This document shows positions 8,569 through 17,724 of a stretch of 64,000 bases of DNA, one piece after another. The notes under the pieces were generated by a model that made no database searches, was not told the origin of the DNA, and worked only from the letters and a program-made list of their open reading frames with translations. The stretch lies in the NCBI RefSeq assembly GCF_014385005.1, contig NZ_JACRSZ010000005.1, forward strand, positions 62,001 to 126,000, read 5' to 3'. The position numbers and the translations under genes are program-made. Origin of the DNA: Jingyaoa shaoxingensis. Its GTDB lineage: Bacteria > Bacillota > Clostridia > Lachnospirales > Lachnospiraceae. Each line of letters begins with the position of its first letter. Positions within the stretch are counted from its first letter, which is position 1.

Positions 8569-8793
8569 ATGTCAAATGTAAAAGAAAGAATCTTTGGTGC
8601 TGTTACCATTATGAGTGAACAGGATGCACAAAAACTCTGGGAATTAATCCAAGGAACTTTTATTCTTAATAATGCTGAAGAGGTTACTCCCGACGAAGAT
8701 GAATTAGCAGCCCTTGCCGCTTATGAAGCAAATGATCCAGAATACCAACCTTCTATGACACAGGAAGAATTACTGAAAAAGCTTAAGTTGTAA
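8569..8793 (+). CDS. Antitoxin partner of the RelE-type toxin
   Basis: A 74-residue acidic protein (SNVKERIFGAVTIMSEQDAQKLWELI, then a Glu/Asp-rich tail). Small size, acidity and position directly after the toxin gene make it the antitoxin. The N-terminal part probably dimerises or binds DNA; the acidic C-terminus would wrap the basic toxin. I use ATG 8569, served by AAGGAG at 8553-8558, not the GTG at 8560, which overlaps the toxin stop and is too close to that site. Confidence 0.75.
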   Translation: MSNVKERIFGAVTIMSEQDAQKLWELIQGTFILNNAEEVTPDEDELAALAAYEANDPEYQPSMTQEELLKKLKL

Positions 8794-8798
8794 AATCA

Positions 8799-8828
8799 GG
8801 GGCTGTCTGAAAACAGACAGCCCCTTTT
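8799..8828. terminator. Strong terminator between converging genes
   Basis: Perfect 11-bp stem GGGGCTGTCTG/CAGACAGCCCC with a 4-base AAAA loop, then TTTTG on the plus strand and AAAA-free sequence on the other side. It ends the toxin-antitoxin transcript and lies next to the stop of the leftward DapA-family gene at 8846, so it may serve both. Confidence 0.85.
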
Positions 8829-8845
8829 GCTCCATTATACAATTT

Positions 8846-9751
8846 CTAAATCAGTACCTGTTTATAATCAAGTTCTTTCATTTTTTCCAGTAATGTTTTT
8901 TCCTGTTCCGGAGTCAGATTTTCCATTGGTCGTCTCATATTTGATGTCTTGATGACTCCTTCTTCTTTCAGAATCACTTTATATGCTGCAATGTTATTAA
9001 TCTCACACATCAGTGCATTTAGAACATTGGTACGTCTCTGATATTTTGTTGCGAGATCATAATCCTTTTTCTGTATTGCATTCCACAATTTTGCATAATG
9101 CTCTCTGATAATCATTGCATTACCGGATACAACACCTTCGCCGCCTACTGCACAAAGTGCTTCAAACAGATGGTCTGGTCCTACCAGTACACTGAATGTC
9201 TGGTTCTTTACTAACATGAACTGCTGCAGTTTTGTAAAATCAGGGAAGCTGTATTTAATACCAACTACATTTGGGCACTGTTTTGCAACTTCTTCGCAGA
9301 CTGCCGGATTCACATCGTTCACTGCATTTTGTGGAATTGCATACATATATACCGGGAAATCTTTTGAGACACTGTTTGCAACTGCTACATAGAAATCCAC
9401 AAGTCCCCGGTCACTTAATTTGTAGAATGCCGGAGTAACCACACCAATTCCATCTGCTCCAATTTTTTCTGCATGCTGTGCAAGTTCGATCGTATCTTTT
9501 AGGTTCCATGCTCCTACATGTACAAACACCGGTACTCTTTTTGCAGCTTTTCGTACTGTAACCTCAGCTACCAGTTTTCTTTCTTCTACAGTAAGATACA
9601 TCATTTCTCCTGTAGTTCCACATGGATATAAGCACTGAAGACCGCCGTCTATTACGTGATCTACCAGATTTTCAAGAGATTCCACATCTATGGTATCCTC
9701 ATCTGTTAACGGTGTTACAATTGGTACTACTGTTCCATACAATTTCTGCAT
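8846..9751 (-). CDS. DapA/NanA-family aldolase (dihydrodipicolinate synthase superfamily)
   Basis: A 301-residue class I aldolase. Seen: GTTGE at 44-48 (carboxylate binding), Tyr136 in YAIP (the catalytic Tyr position) and the Schiff-base Lys165 in VGIKYSF, so it is catalytically complete. The family covers 4-hydroxy-tetrahydrodipicolinate synthase, N-acetylneuraminate lyase and 2-keto-3-deoxy acid aldolases. Position as the last gene of an ABC sugar-transport operon argues for a catabolic 2-keto-3-deoxy sugar-acid aldolase or dehydratase, not lysine synthesis. ATG 9751 has AAAGGAGAG upstream; an in-frame ATG at 9820 lacks one. Confidence 0.85.
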   Translation of the reverse strand: MQKLYGTVVPIVTPLTDEDTIDVESLENLVDHVIDGGLQCLYPCGTTGEMMYLTVEERKLVAEVTVRKAAKRVPVFVHVGAWNLKDTIELAQHAEKIGADGIGVVTPAFYKLSDRGLVDFYVAVANSVSKDFPVYMYAIPQNAVNDVNPAVCEEVAKQCPNVVGIKYSFPDFTKLQQFMLVKNQTFSVLVGPDHLFEALCAVGGEGVVSGNAMIIREHYAKLWNAIQKKDYDLATKYQRRTNVLNALMCEINNIAAYKVILKEEGVIKTSNMRRPMENLTPEQEKTLLEKMKELDYKQVLI

Positions 9752-9822
9752 TTTTTCTCTCCTTTTCATTTTATTCCTGCTATTTTTGCAGTTATTAAAT
9801 GGCTTCTGCCACTCATTCACTT

Positions 9823-10797
9823 TTATCCAATACTCTTACTCTGATGATTATGAATTACTGTAACCAGCGATACAGAGAATAATAATAATCCACCCTGAAC
9901 CAAATCAAATGCAAAACTTGGTGCGCTCATCATTGTCATACCAAAACTGATAACACGTAAGAGGAAAGAAGCTACGATAGTTCCAGGAATGTTATAAACA
10001 CCTGGCTTGATGAATGTTGCTCCCAGCATCAGTACCGTCAGTGAATTCATCAGTGCATCAGATCCCATATATGGTGTAGCACTGTTTAACATAGATGTCT
10101 GTAATACACCAGCAACTGCACAAAGCAGTGCACAGATTACAAATGCTTTTACTTTCTGTTTTGCAACGCTTACACCGATATACTGACAGGTTGTCGAACT
10201 AGAGCCTACAGCATAAAGTAATTTTCCACTCTTTGTTTTTTCTGAATATACCCACATAATGGCTACAATAATTACTGTTACAATAACAGAAATCGGAATA
10301 ATTCCTGCCAGATAAGACTGACCAAGAAATGTATAGCAGGCTGGCCACCGTCTTGAAGAAATACTCCCTCCTCCAGTCATCCATTTACAGATTCCTGTTG
10401 CTACCAGTGATGTTCCAAGTGTTGCCACAAAGGATGGAATTTTAATCTTTACATGGAGAAAAACATTGATGATACCATATCCGATTACGATAAGAAGCGT
10501 AATCAGTAACATTGGTATATACATACCTGCAACTCCTGGTTGATCCAGCACTTTTGCCAGAACAACTGCTGCCACTGTTAATTCCATACCTACCGAATAA
10601 TCTGTTTCCCCTACACACATAATCAGCGTCTCGCCCATACCTACCAGTGCCAGAATACAGGTTGAGCTTAACATTGACATAATATTGGTTACACTGCAGT
10701 ATCTAGGCTGCATAATGGAAAAAAACAGAAATACTATAACGGTAAATAATCCAAGCCAATATTTGGTAATGATTTTTGAAATATTCTTTGAAGTCAT
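9823..10797 (-). CDS. Rbs-type sugar ABC transporter permease 1
   Basis: A 324-residue membrane protein of the RbsC/BPD_transp_2 family with about 8-10 helices. Features are GMGETLIMCVGETDYSVGMELTV, the G-rich loop SFVATLGTSLVATGICKW and the cytoplasmic VGSSSTTCQYIGVSV (EAA-like contact with the ATPase). It is a clear paralogue of the next permease, so the channel is probably a heterodimer. It lies 14 bases downstream of that gene and upstream of the DapA-type aldolase. Confidence 0.88.
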   Translation of the reverse strand: MTSKNISKIITKYWLGLFTVIVFLFFSIMQPRYCSVTNIMSMLSSTCILALVGMGETLIMCVGETDYSVGMELTVAAVVLAKVLDQPGVAGMYIPMLLITLLIVIGYGIINVFLHVKIKIPSFVATLGTSLVATGICKWMTGGGSISSRRWPACYTFLGQSYLAGIIPISVIVTVIIVAIMWVYSEKTKSGKLLYAVGSSSTTCQYIGVSVAKQKVKAFVICALLCAVAGVLQTSMLNSATPYMGSDALMNSLTVLMLGATFIKPGVYNIPGTIVASFLLRVISFGMTMMSAPSFAFDLVQGGLLLFSVSLVTVIHNHQSKSIG

Positions 10798-10811
10798 ATC
10801 CCGTTGCCCCC

Positions 10812-11804
10812 TTATTTATTAAACTTAACGCTAGGCAACCCACCCTTATGCGTAAGAGAAATGAATCCTACTGCCAGCAGAATAATGCATCCCTGAATTA
10901 AATCGTCTACAAAGTCAGCAGCTCCGATACTTACTGTTCCATTACTTATAATAGCCAGAAGCAGAGATGCCACAACCGTTCCCTGAATATTGTAACGTCC
11001 AGGTCTTAAGAATGTTGCTCCCATCATAACGGCGGCAAATACAGACATCAGTAAATCATTTCCCAGTGTTGGTGAAACTGTTTTTACCTCTGATGAAAGG
11101 ACAATTCCACAAAATCCTGAAATAAACGCACATAATAAATATGCAAATACAACGGTACGTTTAGCATTGATACCAACGTTTTTACATGCTGCCGGACTGA
11201 CACCGACAGAATTTACATATCGCCCAAATTTGGTACGATCCTGAATAATAATAGTTACTACAGCAATAATTAATAAAATAACTACCGGCATTGGCACTAC
11301 ACCAAATACTTTCCCCTGTCCAAGGAATGTAAAGGAAGCAGGCCAGTAATTTGAGAACATATAACGATTTCCTGTTGCAATTTTGATAAAACCATTTACA
11401 AATGTCGTCATTGCAATGGTTCCGATAAATGACGGAATGCCCACTTTTACTACAAAAAACGCATTGGTAAGTCCTACCAGCATTGCTACCGCTAGCCCCA
11501 CCAGAACTGCAATAAAATAATTATTAAAAGAAGGTCCTTCCAGCATTTTTCCAACAACTGCAGCTGCAATGGTTGCTTCTGCTCCAACTGCCAGATCCAT
11601 TTCACCGGTTTCCATAACAATAGTCATTCCAATTGCCATCAAGGCTGTGATTGTAGCAGAATTTATAATATTCATAATATTATTTACTGCATAAAATCGT
11701 GGCTGAAGAATACTGAAGAACACAAAAATAATTGCTCCGACAATTAACAGAAGATATTTTGTCATCCCTTTCAAAGAGAAGTTTTTTGATGCACCCTGTT
11801 GCAT
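10812..11804 (-). CDS. Rbs-type sugar ABC transporter permease 2
   Basis: A 330-residue RbsC-family permease. It shows GMTIVMETGEMDLAVGAEATI, SFIGTIAMTTFVNGF and the ATPase-contact segment VGVSPAACKNVGINAKR. It is clearly related to the neighbouring 324-residue permease, suggesting an old tandem duplication and a two-subunit channel. The start is 6 bases beyond the ATPase stop, so the genes are translated together. The substrate is probably a monosaccharide or acid sugar, from the family and operon. Confidence 0.88.
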   Translation of the reverse strand: MQQGASKNFSLKGMTKYLLLIVGAIIFVFFSILQPRFYAVNNIMNIINSATITALMAIGMTIVMETGEMDLAVGAEATIAAAVVGKMLEGPSFNNYFIAVLVGLAVAMLVGLTNAFFVVKVGIPSFIGTIAMTTFVNGFIKIATGNRYMFSNYWPASFTFLGQGKVFGVVPMPVVILLIIAVVTIIIQDRTKFGRYVNSVGVSPAACKNVGINAKRTVVFAYLLCAFISGFCGIVLSSEVKTVSPTLGNDLLMSVFAAVMMGATFLRPGRYNIQGTVVASLLLAIISNGTVSIGAADFVDDLIQGCIILLAVGFISLTHKGGLPSVKFNK

Positions 11805-11810
11805 ATCGCC

Positions 11811-13325
11811 TTACTCCTTTCTTCCGATTGCATCTGATAAAATTCGCGTTTTATCAAATTCAGAACGTTTATATTCGGCTACAATATCACCGTCATGGAA
11901 AACATATAACTTATCACATGTGGTCAGCAATTCTTCCAGTTCTGATGAGATAAAGACAACGCTCTTATTTTCATCATCCACTAGATGACGTATTTCGACG
12001 TAAACCTCACTCTTTGCTCCAAGATCCATACCTGCCGTTGGTTCATCCAGTACCAGCAGTTTCAGATTATCCAGTTCTACGGATCGTCCGATAATAATCT
12101 TCTGAATATTTCCACCACTCAGTTCTATGATGTTCTGTTCAATATTGGTATATTTTACTTCATTTTTTTCCAGTACTCTGTTAGCAAACTCCCGCATTTT
12201 ATCAAATTTCATAAATCCCGCTTTATTTGAAAGTTTATCAATAAACAGGTTACAGATATTATCTTCCAGAGACAGTCCTGGAAAGGCACCATTAATTCGT
12301 TTCTCCGGCGTGAGAATAAATCCTCTGCGAATCATCTGTACCGGTTCCGTTTTCGTTATCTTTTCTCCTGCAAATGTTACATCCATACCTTCTGACAGAC
12401 GAATGCCGCCTATCGTTTCCATTGTCTCTGTACGCCCGGATCCTACCAGACCGTAAAATCCAACTGCCTGTCCCTCTTTGACAACCAACGGAACATGATG
12501 TTTCTTATTATCATAAGTAATTTCTTTTGCTTCCAACACGGTTTGGGCATTCGTAAAGTCTTTTTCCGGTACATGTACTGTTTTCTGGCGTCCTGCACGT
12601 ATCATTGCTTTGACGCAGTCATCTCTTGACAGTTCTGCCGCAGGTGCTGTCAGAACTTTTTTACCATCTGCAAAAACCGTGATCATATCTGATATCTCGT
12701 AAACTTCTTCAATCTTATGTGAGATAAAGAAAATTGCCATATCCAGTTCATCTCGCAGACTCTTTACAAATTCCAGGAAAGGTGCAACCTCGCCTTCACC
12801 CAGAGAAGCTGTCGGTTCATCCAGAATAAGTACGGAAGGGTTGTCATAAAAAGCTCGTATAATTTCAATGATCTGCTGCATGCCGGCACCCAGTTCATCA
12901 ACCGGCACATCCAATGGCACTTCTATTCCAAGTTTTGAACGAATTTCCTCTGCTTTTTTCCGAATTTCTTTCTCATCAATTAACAATCCCTTTTTCGGTT
13001 CCCGTCCAAGGCATATATTCTGCGCCCCGGTCAGATGTCCTACCAAGTTTCTTTCCTGGTAAACCATACTGATACCTGAAGCCAATGATTCAGCCGGTGA
13101 ATGAAATACCTTTTTTTCTCCATTTACATAAATTTCTCCATCATCCGGATGGTAAACTCCTGTCAGCATCTTACAAAAAGTACTTTTTCCGGCTCCGTTT
13201 TCCCCGCATAATGCGTGGATTTCGTGTTTACGAACTTCCATACTAATGTGATCGTTCGCAACAAGTCCAGAGAATTCTTTTGTTAAATTCTCTATTTTTA
13301 ATACCACCGCTTTATCATTTCCCAT
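11811..13325 (-). CDS. Rbs/Mgl-type sugar ABC transporter ATPase (two nucleotide-binding domains)
   Basis: A 504-residue tandem ATPase. The first domain has a full Walker A GENGAGKST at 41-49 and Walker B ILDEPTASL; the second has the degenerate YGLVGSGRTE loop usual in RbsA/MglA and ELSGGNIQKIIIG with LLVLDEPTAGMD. I use the ATG at 13325. An in-frame ATG at 13373 would put the start inside the hairpin at 13364-13398 and has no good site. It powers the two RbsC-like permeases and works with the binding protein encoded just upstream. Confidence 0.9.
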   Translation of the reverse strand: MGNDKAVVLKIENLTKEFSGLVANDHISMEVRKHEIHALCGENGAGKSTFCKMLTGVYHPDDGEIYVNGEKKVFHSPAESLASGISMVYQERNLVGHLTGAQNICLGREPKKGLLIDEKEIRKKAEEIRSKLGIEVPLDVPVDELGAGMQQIIEIIRAFYDNPSVLILDEPTASLGEGEVAPFLEFVKSLRDELDMAIFFISHKIEEVYEISDMITVFADGKKVLTAPAAELSRDDCVKAMIRAGRQKTVHVPEKDFTNAQTVLEAKEITYDNKKHHVPLVVKEGQAVGFYGLVGSGRTETMETIGGIRLSEGMDVTFAGEKITKTEPVQMIRRGFILTPEKRINGAFPGLSLEDNICNLFIDKLSNKAGFMKFDKMREFANRVLEKNEVKYTNIEQNIIELSGGNIQKIIIGRSVELDNLKLLVLDEPTAGMDLGAKSEVYVEIRHLVDDENKSVVFISSELEELLTTCDKLYVFHDGDIVAEYKRSEFDKTRILSDAIGRKE

Positions 13326-13363
13326 GGATTTATTACCCCGTGTGTCATAATCTCTTAAAAGTA

Positions 13364-13398
13364 AACACCCCATTGCTTTTTTCAGCGAATGGGGTGTT
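13364..13398 (-). terminator. Intercistronic hairpin after the binding-protein gene
   Basis: Perfect 11-bp stem AACACCCCATT/AATGGGGTGTT (13364-13374 with 13388-13398), followed on the minus strand by TACTTTTAAG. It lies between the binding-protein stop (13439) and the ATPase start. Such hairpins commonly raise binding-protein yield by partly ending transcription or protecting the 3' end. Confidence 0.65.
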
Positions 13399-13438
13399 GT
13401 AGTTAAAGAAAGACAGGCTTTCCTGTTACAAATTATAA

Positions 13439-14569
13439 TTATTCTTCGACGTAATCTGTTACAACATAAGCACCATCGCCATCATTCCAGTTGTACCATG
13501 CATCAGCATCGTCAGGATCTCCACCATAGTAATCAAATACTGCGTGGATGTTTGTTCCAACTGCCGGACAATTGTCTCGATCAATTACAATACCTTCACA
13601 ATACATAATTTCACCTACGTGAGAAATAGCACATCCTTCATCACCAGGATTCAGTCCTTCGACCTGAATATCATCAACAACTTCCAGTGCCTTATGTACA
13701 AACAGTTCATCAGGAACAGCATAGCTGTACTGAAGAGGAGTATTGTTTCTGATATATGACCATGTTTCGGATCCGCCATCAAAACCGGATACCCATACAT
13801 TGTCAACGCCTGCCTGTGTCAGCGCTTCTGCTACTGGTACGCCAAAATAGTCTGTACTTGTGATAATACCTGTGAGCTGATCGCCATACTGTGTAACCCA
13901 TGTTTTTGTAAAGTCATTTGCTGCCTGAAGTTCATCATATGTTACTGCCGCAATATCCTGTTCGGAAAGAATGTTTGCTGTTGAATAGCAGCTTGCAATT
14001 GCGCTCATAACATCTGTACGTTCATAATGAACCTGAATAGATTTCTTTGTAATAACTGCGATGCCTTCATTCCATTTGCTCTTTTCACCAATCGCATACA
14101 TTAATGTTGCGCCTGCAAGACCATCTGGCATAGCAGAGTTGCTGATAACGCCATCAACGATCTGTGTATCCATATTGTACCAGCCGATTCCTGCTGCACG
14201 AGCCTGTGCAACCAAATCCTGTTTGGAATCCATATTGGTAAGGCTGAATGTTAAGATGGCATCTACATTCTGGTTAATCAGATTCAGAACTTTGTCTCGA
14301 AGATCTTGTTCACTTTCATAAACAACTTCTACCAGTTCCCATCCTCTGTGTGTACATTCCAGTCTTAACTGTTGCAAAATACGCTGAATAGATTCAAATT
14401 CAGGTTTATCTGAAATAAAACCAATTGTTAAAGCTCCATCAGACTTCACAACTGGATGCGGGTAATCATCAAATGCTGCTTTTTCTTCTGTAGCGGATGC
14501 CACACATGTAAGGCTGAAAAGCATCACCAATGATAACAACAGTGCCACAATACGTTTTGTAGTTTTCAT
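13439..14569 (-). CDS. Periplasmic-binding-protein-like sugar receptor of the Rbs-type transporter
   Basis: A 376-residue type I binding protein (RbsB/LacI-like fold). A signal peptide (MKTTKRIVALLLSLVML, ending ASA before TEEK) precedes LTIGFISDKPEFESIQRILQQL, then alternating strand-helix units such as VDAILTFSLTNMD and VWVSGFDGGSETW. The only signal-region Cys is in SLTC, a poor lipobox, so membrane anchoring is uncertain. AAGGAGG precedes the ATG. It is first gene of the five-gene transporter/aldolase operon and should set its substrate. Confidence 0.88.
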   Translation of the reverse strand: MKTTKRIVALLLSLVMLFSLTCVASATEEKAAFDDYPHPVVKSDGALTIGFISDKPEFESIQRILQQLRLECTHRGWELVEVVYESEQDLRDKVLNLINQNVDAILTFSLTNMDSKQDLVAQARAAGIGWYNMDTQIVDGVISNSAMPDGLAGATLMYAIGEKSKWNEGIAVITKKSIQVHYERTDVMSAIASCYSTANILSEQDIAAVTYDELQAANDFTKTWVTQYGDQLTGIITSTDYFGVPVAEALTQAGVDNVWVSGFDGGSETWSYIRNNTPLQYSYAVPDELFVHKALEVVDDIQVEGLNPGDEGCAISHVGEIMYCEGIVIDRDNCPAVGTNIHAVFDYYGGDPDDADAWYNWNDGDGAYVVTDYVEE

Positions 14570-14592
14570 ATTACTACCTCCTTAAATTTTTT

Positions 14593-14622
14593 GATAAGCA
14601 TCTATTTTCCGATCTGCTTATC
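14593..14622 (-). promoter_or_regulatory. Leader inverted repeat before the binding-protein gene
   Basis: GATAAGCA/TGCTTATC with a 14-base loop lies between the putative promoter and the ribosome site. It may be a 5' stabilising hairpin or an operator. Confidence 0.4.
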
Positions 14623-14633
14623 TGTTTCTGATG

Positions 14634-14657
14634 AATATATGTTAACTGAAATGTCCG
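14634..14657 (-). promoter_or_regulatory. Candidate activator-dependent promoter of the Rbs-type operon
   Basis: On the minus strand a TATATT -10 box (14634-14639) is preceded by no recognisable -35. Instead, CGGACATTT (14649-14657) occupies that region. The same CGGACATTT occurs just upstream of the araC-type gene's promoter (17756-17764). An inverted copy (AATGTCC in minus orientation) and the 10-bp palindrome ATAGCGCTAT lie a little further upstream near 14670-14705. Together these fit an AraC-activated promoter. The 14570-14918 gap holds only this region and a terminator. Confidence 0.45.
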
Positions 14658-14853
14658 TTTCTTGCCATAGCGCTATATGACATGAAAATACCATTTTAGG
14701 ACATTGCTTTTATGTATTTTTCTGCCATTTTTCAGCATATTCGTCCGTTTGTTTCGTCGCTTTTTCATATATTTTGGATATGTTCGCGCTTTTTTTGTTT
14801 CTTTTGTATATATTTGCAGATTGTATTTTTATTCAAACAACACATTTTCGGAC

Positions 14854-14901
14854 AAGAAAAGAGATCATTCCACAAACCCATGCAGAACGATCTCTTTTCT
14901 T
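14854..14901 (-). terminator. Terminator-like hairpin after the dehydrogenase gene
   Basis: Perfect 13-bp stem AAGAAAAGAGATC/GATCTCTTTTCTT (14854-14866 with 14889-14901), with the U-rich run inside the 3' arm. It lies 18 bases past the stop at 14919 and separates the araC operon from the Rbs-type operon. Confidence 0.6.
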
Positions 14902-14918
14902 AAGGATGGTATAAAATG

Positions 14919-15878
14919 TTATCTGTTGACGCAATGCTCCGGCTCTTCACCTGCAAGTACACGTATAATATCTTTCGATACACATAGACTAACGTCTCTG
15001 TATGCTTCAAATGACTCTGCTCCAATATGAGGTGTGCATACTACATTATAATTAAATATTTCCATTCCTTTCGGTAATGGTTCCATCTCGAATGCATCCA
15101 GTGCTGCTCCTGCAATCTGCCCTTCTCTTAATGTTTTTGTCAGATCATCCAGATCTACCAGCCCTCCCCGGGCTGCATTCACAAGATAGGAACCTTTTTT
15201 CATTCTCATAAACATTTCTGTATTAAACATGTGATATGTATCATCTGATACCGGTATATGCAGGCTGACCACATCACTGGTTTCAACAATCTCATCCAGT
15301 GAGCATGCTTTCACTCCCAACTCATCAGCCAGTTTCTGATTCATATAGAGATCATAGGCCTTAATCTGAACATCAAAGCCCTGCAGTTTTTTTGCTACCA
15401 GTCTCGCAATTGCTCCAAATCCCACAAGACCGACTGTTTTGCCTCTTAATTCGGATCCAATCCATCGAGGCCAGTTTCCTTCTTTCAATTCTTCATGAAT
15501 TGGGATTACTTTTCGAAGCATGTCCAGAATATAGCATACGGTGAGTTCTGCTACTGCATTTGAATTCTGTCCCGGTGCATTTAATGCTTTTACACCATGT
15601 TTTTTTGCAGCTACAAGATCAATGTTATCCACACCTACTCCAAATTTTGCCACAGCCTTTAATTTCGGTGCAATTTCAAATACTTCTTCTGTATATTTAT
15701 CCATTCCGATAATAGCAGCATCAATATCTCCTATGATATCTTTCAGTTCCTCAAAACTATACGCCGGAAAAGACCTTGTTTTATCATATATAACCTCATG
15801 TCCATTTTTCTCCAGCAATTCCCATGCATCTTTACATAATGTATCAAAATGAGATGCTGATACAAGAATTTTACCCAT
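14919..15878 (-). CDS. D-isomer-specific 2-hydroxyacid dehydrogenase (first of two)
   Basis: A 319-residue NAD-dependent dehydrogenase. Seen: the dinucleotide loop GLVGFGAIARLVAKKL, the catalytic Arg in NAARGGLVD, the Glu region near EMEPLP and the catalytic His in CTPHIGAES. It resembles phosphoglycerate and glyoxylate/hydroxypyruvate reductases. In this setting it probably reduces or oxidises a sugar-acid-derived 2-oxo or 2-hydroxy acid. ATG 15878 has GGAGGAAC upstream; the in-frame ATG at 15941 lies inside the previous gene. It is only distantly similar to the second one at 30226-31203. Confidence 0.88.
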   Translation of the reverse strand: MGKILVSASHFDTLCKDAWELLEKNGHEVIYDKTRSFPAYSFEELKDIIGDIDAAIIGMDKYTEEVFEIAPKLKAVAKFGVGVDNIDLVAAKKHGVKALNAPGQNSNAVAELTVCYILDMLRKVIPIHEELKEGNWPRWIGSELRGKTVGLVGFGAIARLVAKKLQGFDVQIKAYDLYMNQKLADELGVKACSLDEIVETSDVVSLHIPVSDDTYHMFNTEMFMRMKKGSYLVNAARGGLVDLDDLTKTLREGQIAGAALDAFEMEPLPKGMEIFNYNVVCTPHIGAESFEAYRDVSLCVSKDIIRVLAGEEPEHCVNR

Positions 15879-15898
15879 ATCCCGTTCCTCCGTCTTTC

Positions 15899-16639
15899 TT
15901 ATTTTAAGGAAAATACTTTGCGTGCTGTTTCTCCAAGGCACAGTGCCAGATCCTTTTCTGACAGATGCAGCGCATAATGTTTTGCCAGTTCCACACCTAC
16001 ATTATCTGGATTATCTGTACCAAGCATAAGTCTGTGGCATCCCAGTTTTTCTACAAAGTTTTTCACCACATATACCGGGCACCATGATGTTTCCAGATAA
16101 ATATTAGGACAAACCTGCGCTGCCACTAACGCCTCGCTTCCAAACATACCTCCTCCGGCATGTGCCAGTACAAAAGTAACATCCGGATACTCCATTGCCA
16201 TCGGAATCACCAGTGACGGCAATGCCGATGCTACACCGTTGCCAGTATGGATCATTACCGGAACTTTTAATTTTCTGGCTACTTCGTATACCTTTCTGGC
16301 CTGTGGAGCATTTGCAGCACAGCAGTATGCTTCCGGATGTAATTTTATTGCAACAAACCCCAGCTCATTTATTGCCCAGGAAACATGCTCGATATACTCT
16401 TCCTCTGAGCAATGTGGTGTATAGGATACAATTCCCCATGCATGTCCCGGATGCCTCTGCGTAAACTCATAGATTCGTTCACATGACTTATGCCAGTCAT
16501 TCACCTTTAAACCAGGCTGCAGAATGACCCCGTCAATCCCAAATTCCTTCATGTAACCCAGCACACGTTCTTCATCATCATTTGAATTATAGATTAGATC
16601 TTCACCCAGATGCATATGTGCGTCAATCACCATGGCCAT
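15899..16639 (-). CDS. Amidohydrolase-family metal-dependent hydrolase
   Basis: A 246-residue TIM-barrel hydrolase of the amidohydrolase_2 type. Seen: IDAHMHLGED (metal-binding HxH, residues about 5-14), VMIHTGNG, VLAHAGGG and the late metal Asp in MLGTDNPDNVG. This group includes lactonases (for example for 2-pyrone-4,6-dicarboxylate and sugar lactones), decarboxylases and deacylases. A sugar-acid lactonase would fit the cluster. It lies between the AraC-type regulator gene and a 2-hydroxyacid dehydrogenase gene with short gaps, in one operon. Confidence 0.82.
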   Translation of the reverse strand: MAMVIDAHMHLGEDLIYNSNDDEERVLGYMKEFGIDGVILQPGLKVNDWHKSCERIYEFTQRHPGHAWGIVSYTPHCSEEEYIEHVSWAINELGFVAIKLHPEAYCCAANAPQARKVYEVARKLKVPVMIHTGNGVASALPSLVIPMAMEYPDVTFVLAHAGGGMFGSEALVAAQVCPNIYLETSWCPVYVVKNFVEKLGCHRLMLGTDNPDNVGVELAKHYALHLSEKDLALCLGETARKVFSLK

Positions 16640-16689
16640 AAATGATTCCCCCTTTTTACATTTTTATAATTTTAATATTGTAATTAAAA

Positions 16690-17565
16690 TTACTTTGTTT
16701 TCCCGGAATGTACTTCATAGTTCTTTCGATAAGAACTTGGTGTAACACCCGTATAATGTGAAAAATGTCGAGAAAACGAATATGGTGTTGCAAATCCTGC
16801 CATTTCCGATATCTCTGCTATGCTGTATTTCTGATCTGCCAGTAATTTGCATATTTGTTTTAACCGATTCTGAATAATGAGCTGATTTACAGAACAGCCA
16901 AACAATTGATTGCATATTCTCGTCGTCTGTCTCACACTTAAATTCAAAACATTTGCCACATCACTTACCGTAATATTATTAAATGCATTTTCATTAATAA
17001 ATGATAAAATCCGGTCTATCCGATGACAATCTTCCGATTCACGTAATTGTACAGCCTTTATCCCTGAATTCTCAGAAAGCGAATCTACTGCTTCGAGCAA
17101 TAATGTATGAATAATACATGCAATTGAAACTGAAGTTATCAGGTCTTTTGACATAAACTTATTCATAAGCGCCTGTGCAAGTTCATGAAAGGTGGGCGTT
17201 TCTTCTCTTGACACAGGAATCCGCGTATCATTAAAAGTATAATTAATCACATCCATATCAGATACAACATCAAACCCCAAAACCAGTTTTTTTGTATTCG
17301 GTGAACTGTCTTTTATACTGTGCATAATACCTGACGGAATAAAAATATAACTACCTGCACAACATGATATAATATTTCCATCAAACCAAAATTGTAACTC
17401 TCCCTCATATACGTAATGCAGTTCGTGAATTACATGTTTGTGCCAATTCGTCGAAAGTTCTTCTTCATTTGAAGCAACTATCCGACACCACGATACAATA
17501 GATCTCATAGCGTCACTGGAAGAAGACAGGTTCATGTTATTTAGTACATGTCCATCCCTTCTCAT
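16690..17565 (-). CDS. AraC-family transcriptional regulator with N-terminal cupin
   Basis: A 291-residue regulator. The N-terminal half is a cupin ligand domain (HKHVIHELHYVYEGELQFWFDG and SYIFIPSGIMHSI); the C-terminal ~95 residues carry the paired helix-turn-helix of the AraC family (VSDVANVLNLSVRQTTRI, then IAEISEMAGFATPYSFSRHF and TPSSYRK). It starts an operon with an amidohydrolase and a dehydrogenase gene and lies beside the Rbs-type transport operon. It probably activates both in response to the pathway's sugar or acid. Confidence 0.88.
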   Translation of the reverse strand: MRRDGHVLNNMNLSSSSDAMRSIVSWCRIVASNEEELSTNWHKHVIHELHYVYEGELQFWFDGNIISCCAGSYIFIPSGIMHSIKDSSPNTKKLVLGFDVVSDMDVINYTFNDTRIPVSREETPTFHELAQALMNKFMSKDLITSVSIACIIHTLLLEAVDSLSENSGIKAVQLRESEDCHRIDRILSFINENAFNNITVSDVANVLNLSVRQTTRICNQLFGCSVNQLIIQNRLKQICKLLADQKYSIAEISEMAGFATPYSFSRHFSHYTGVTPSSYRKNYEVHSGKTK

Positions 17566-17724
17566 GATTATTCCTCCTCAGCACGAGTTTTTTCACTTCA
17601 TATTCAAGCCTCTTTGAACAGCTACTCTTTGGTCATTTTTCAAATAAATTCACGCCTCCCCCTATGTTTTATTTGTTGTAAAATTATGGTAATTTTTGCC
17701 AAATAATTGGTTAAATTCAGATAA

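Noticed and set aside
14593..14622. Leader hairpin as a riboswitch
   Set aside because: It is a single short stem with no conserved riboswitch core or alternative terminator.
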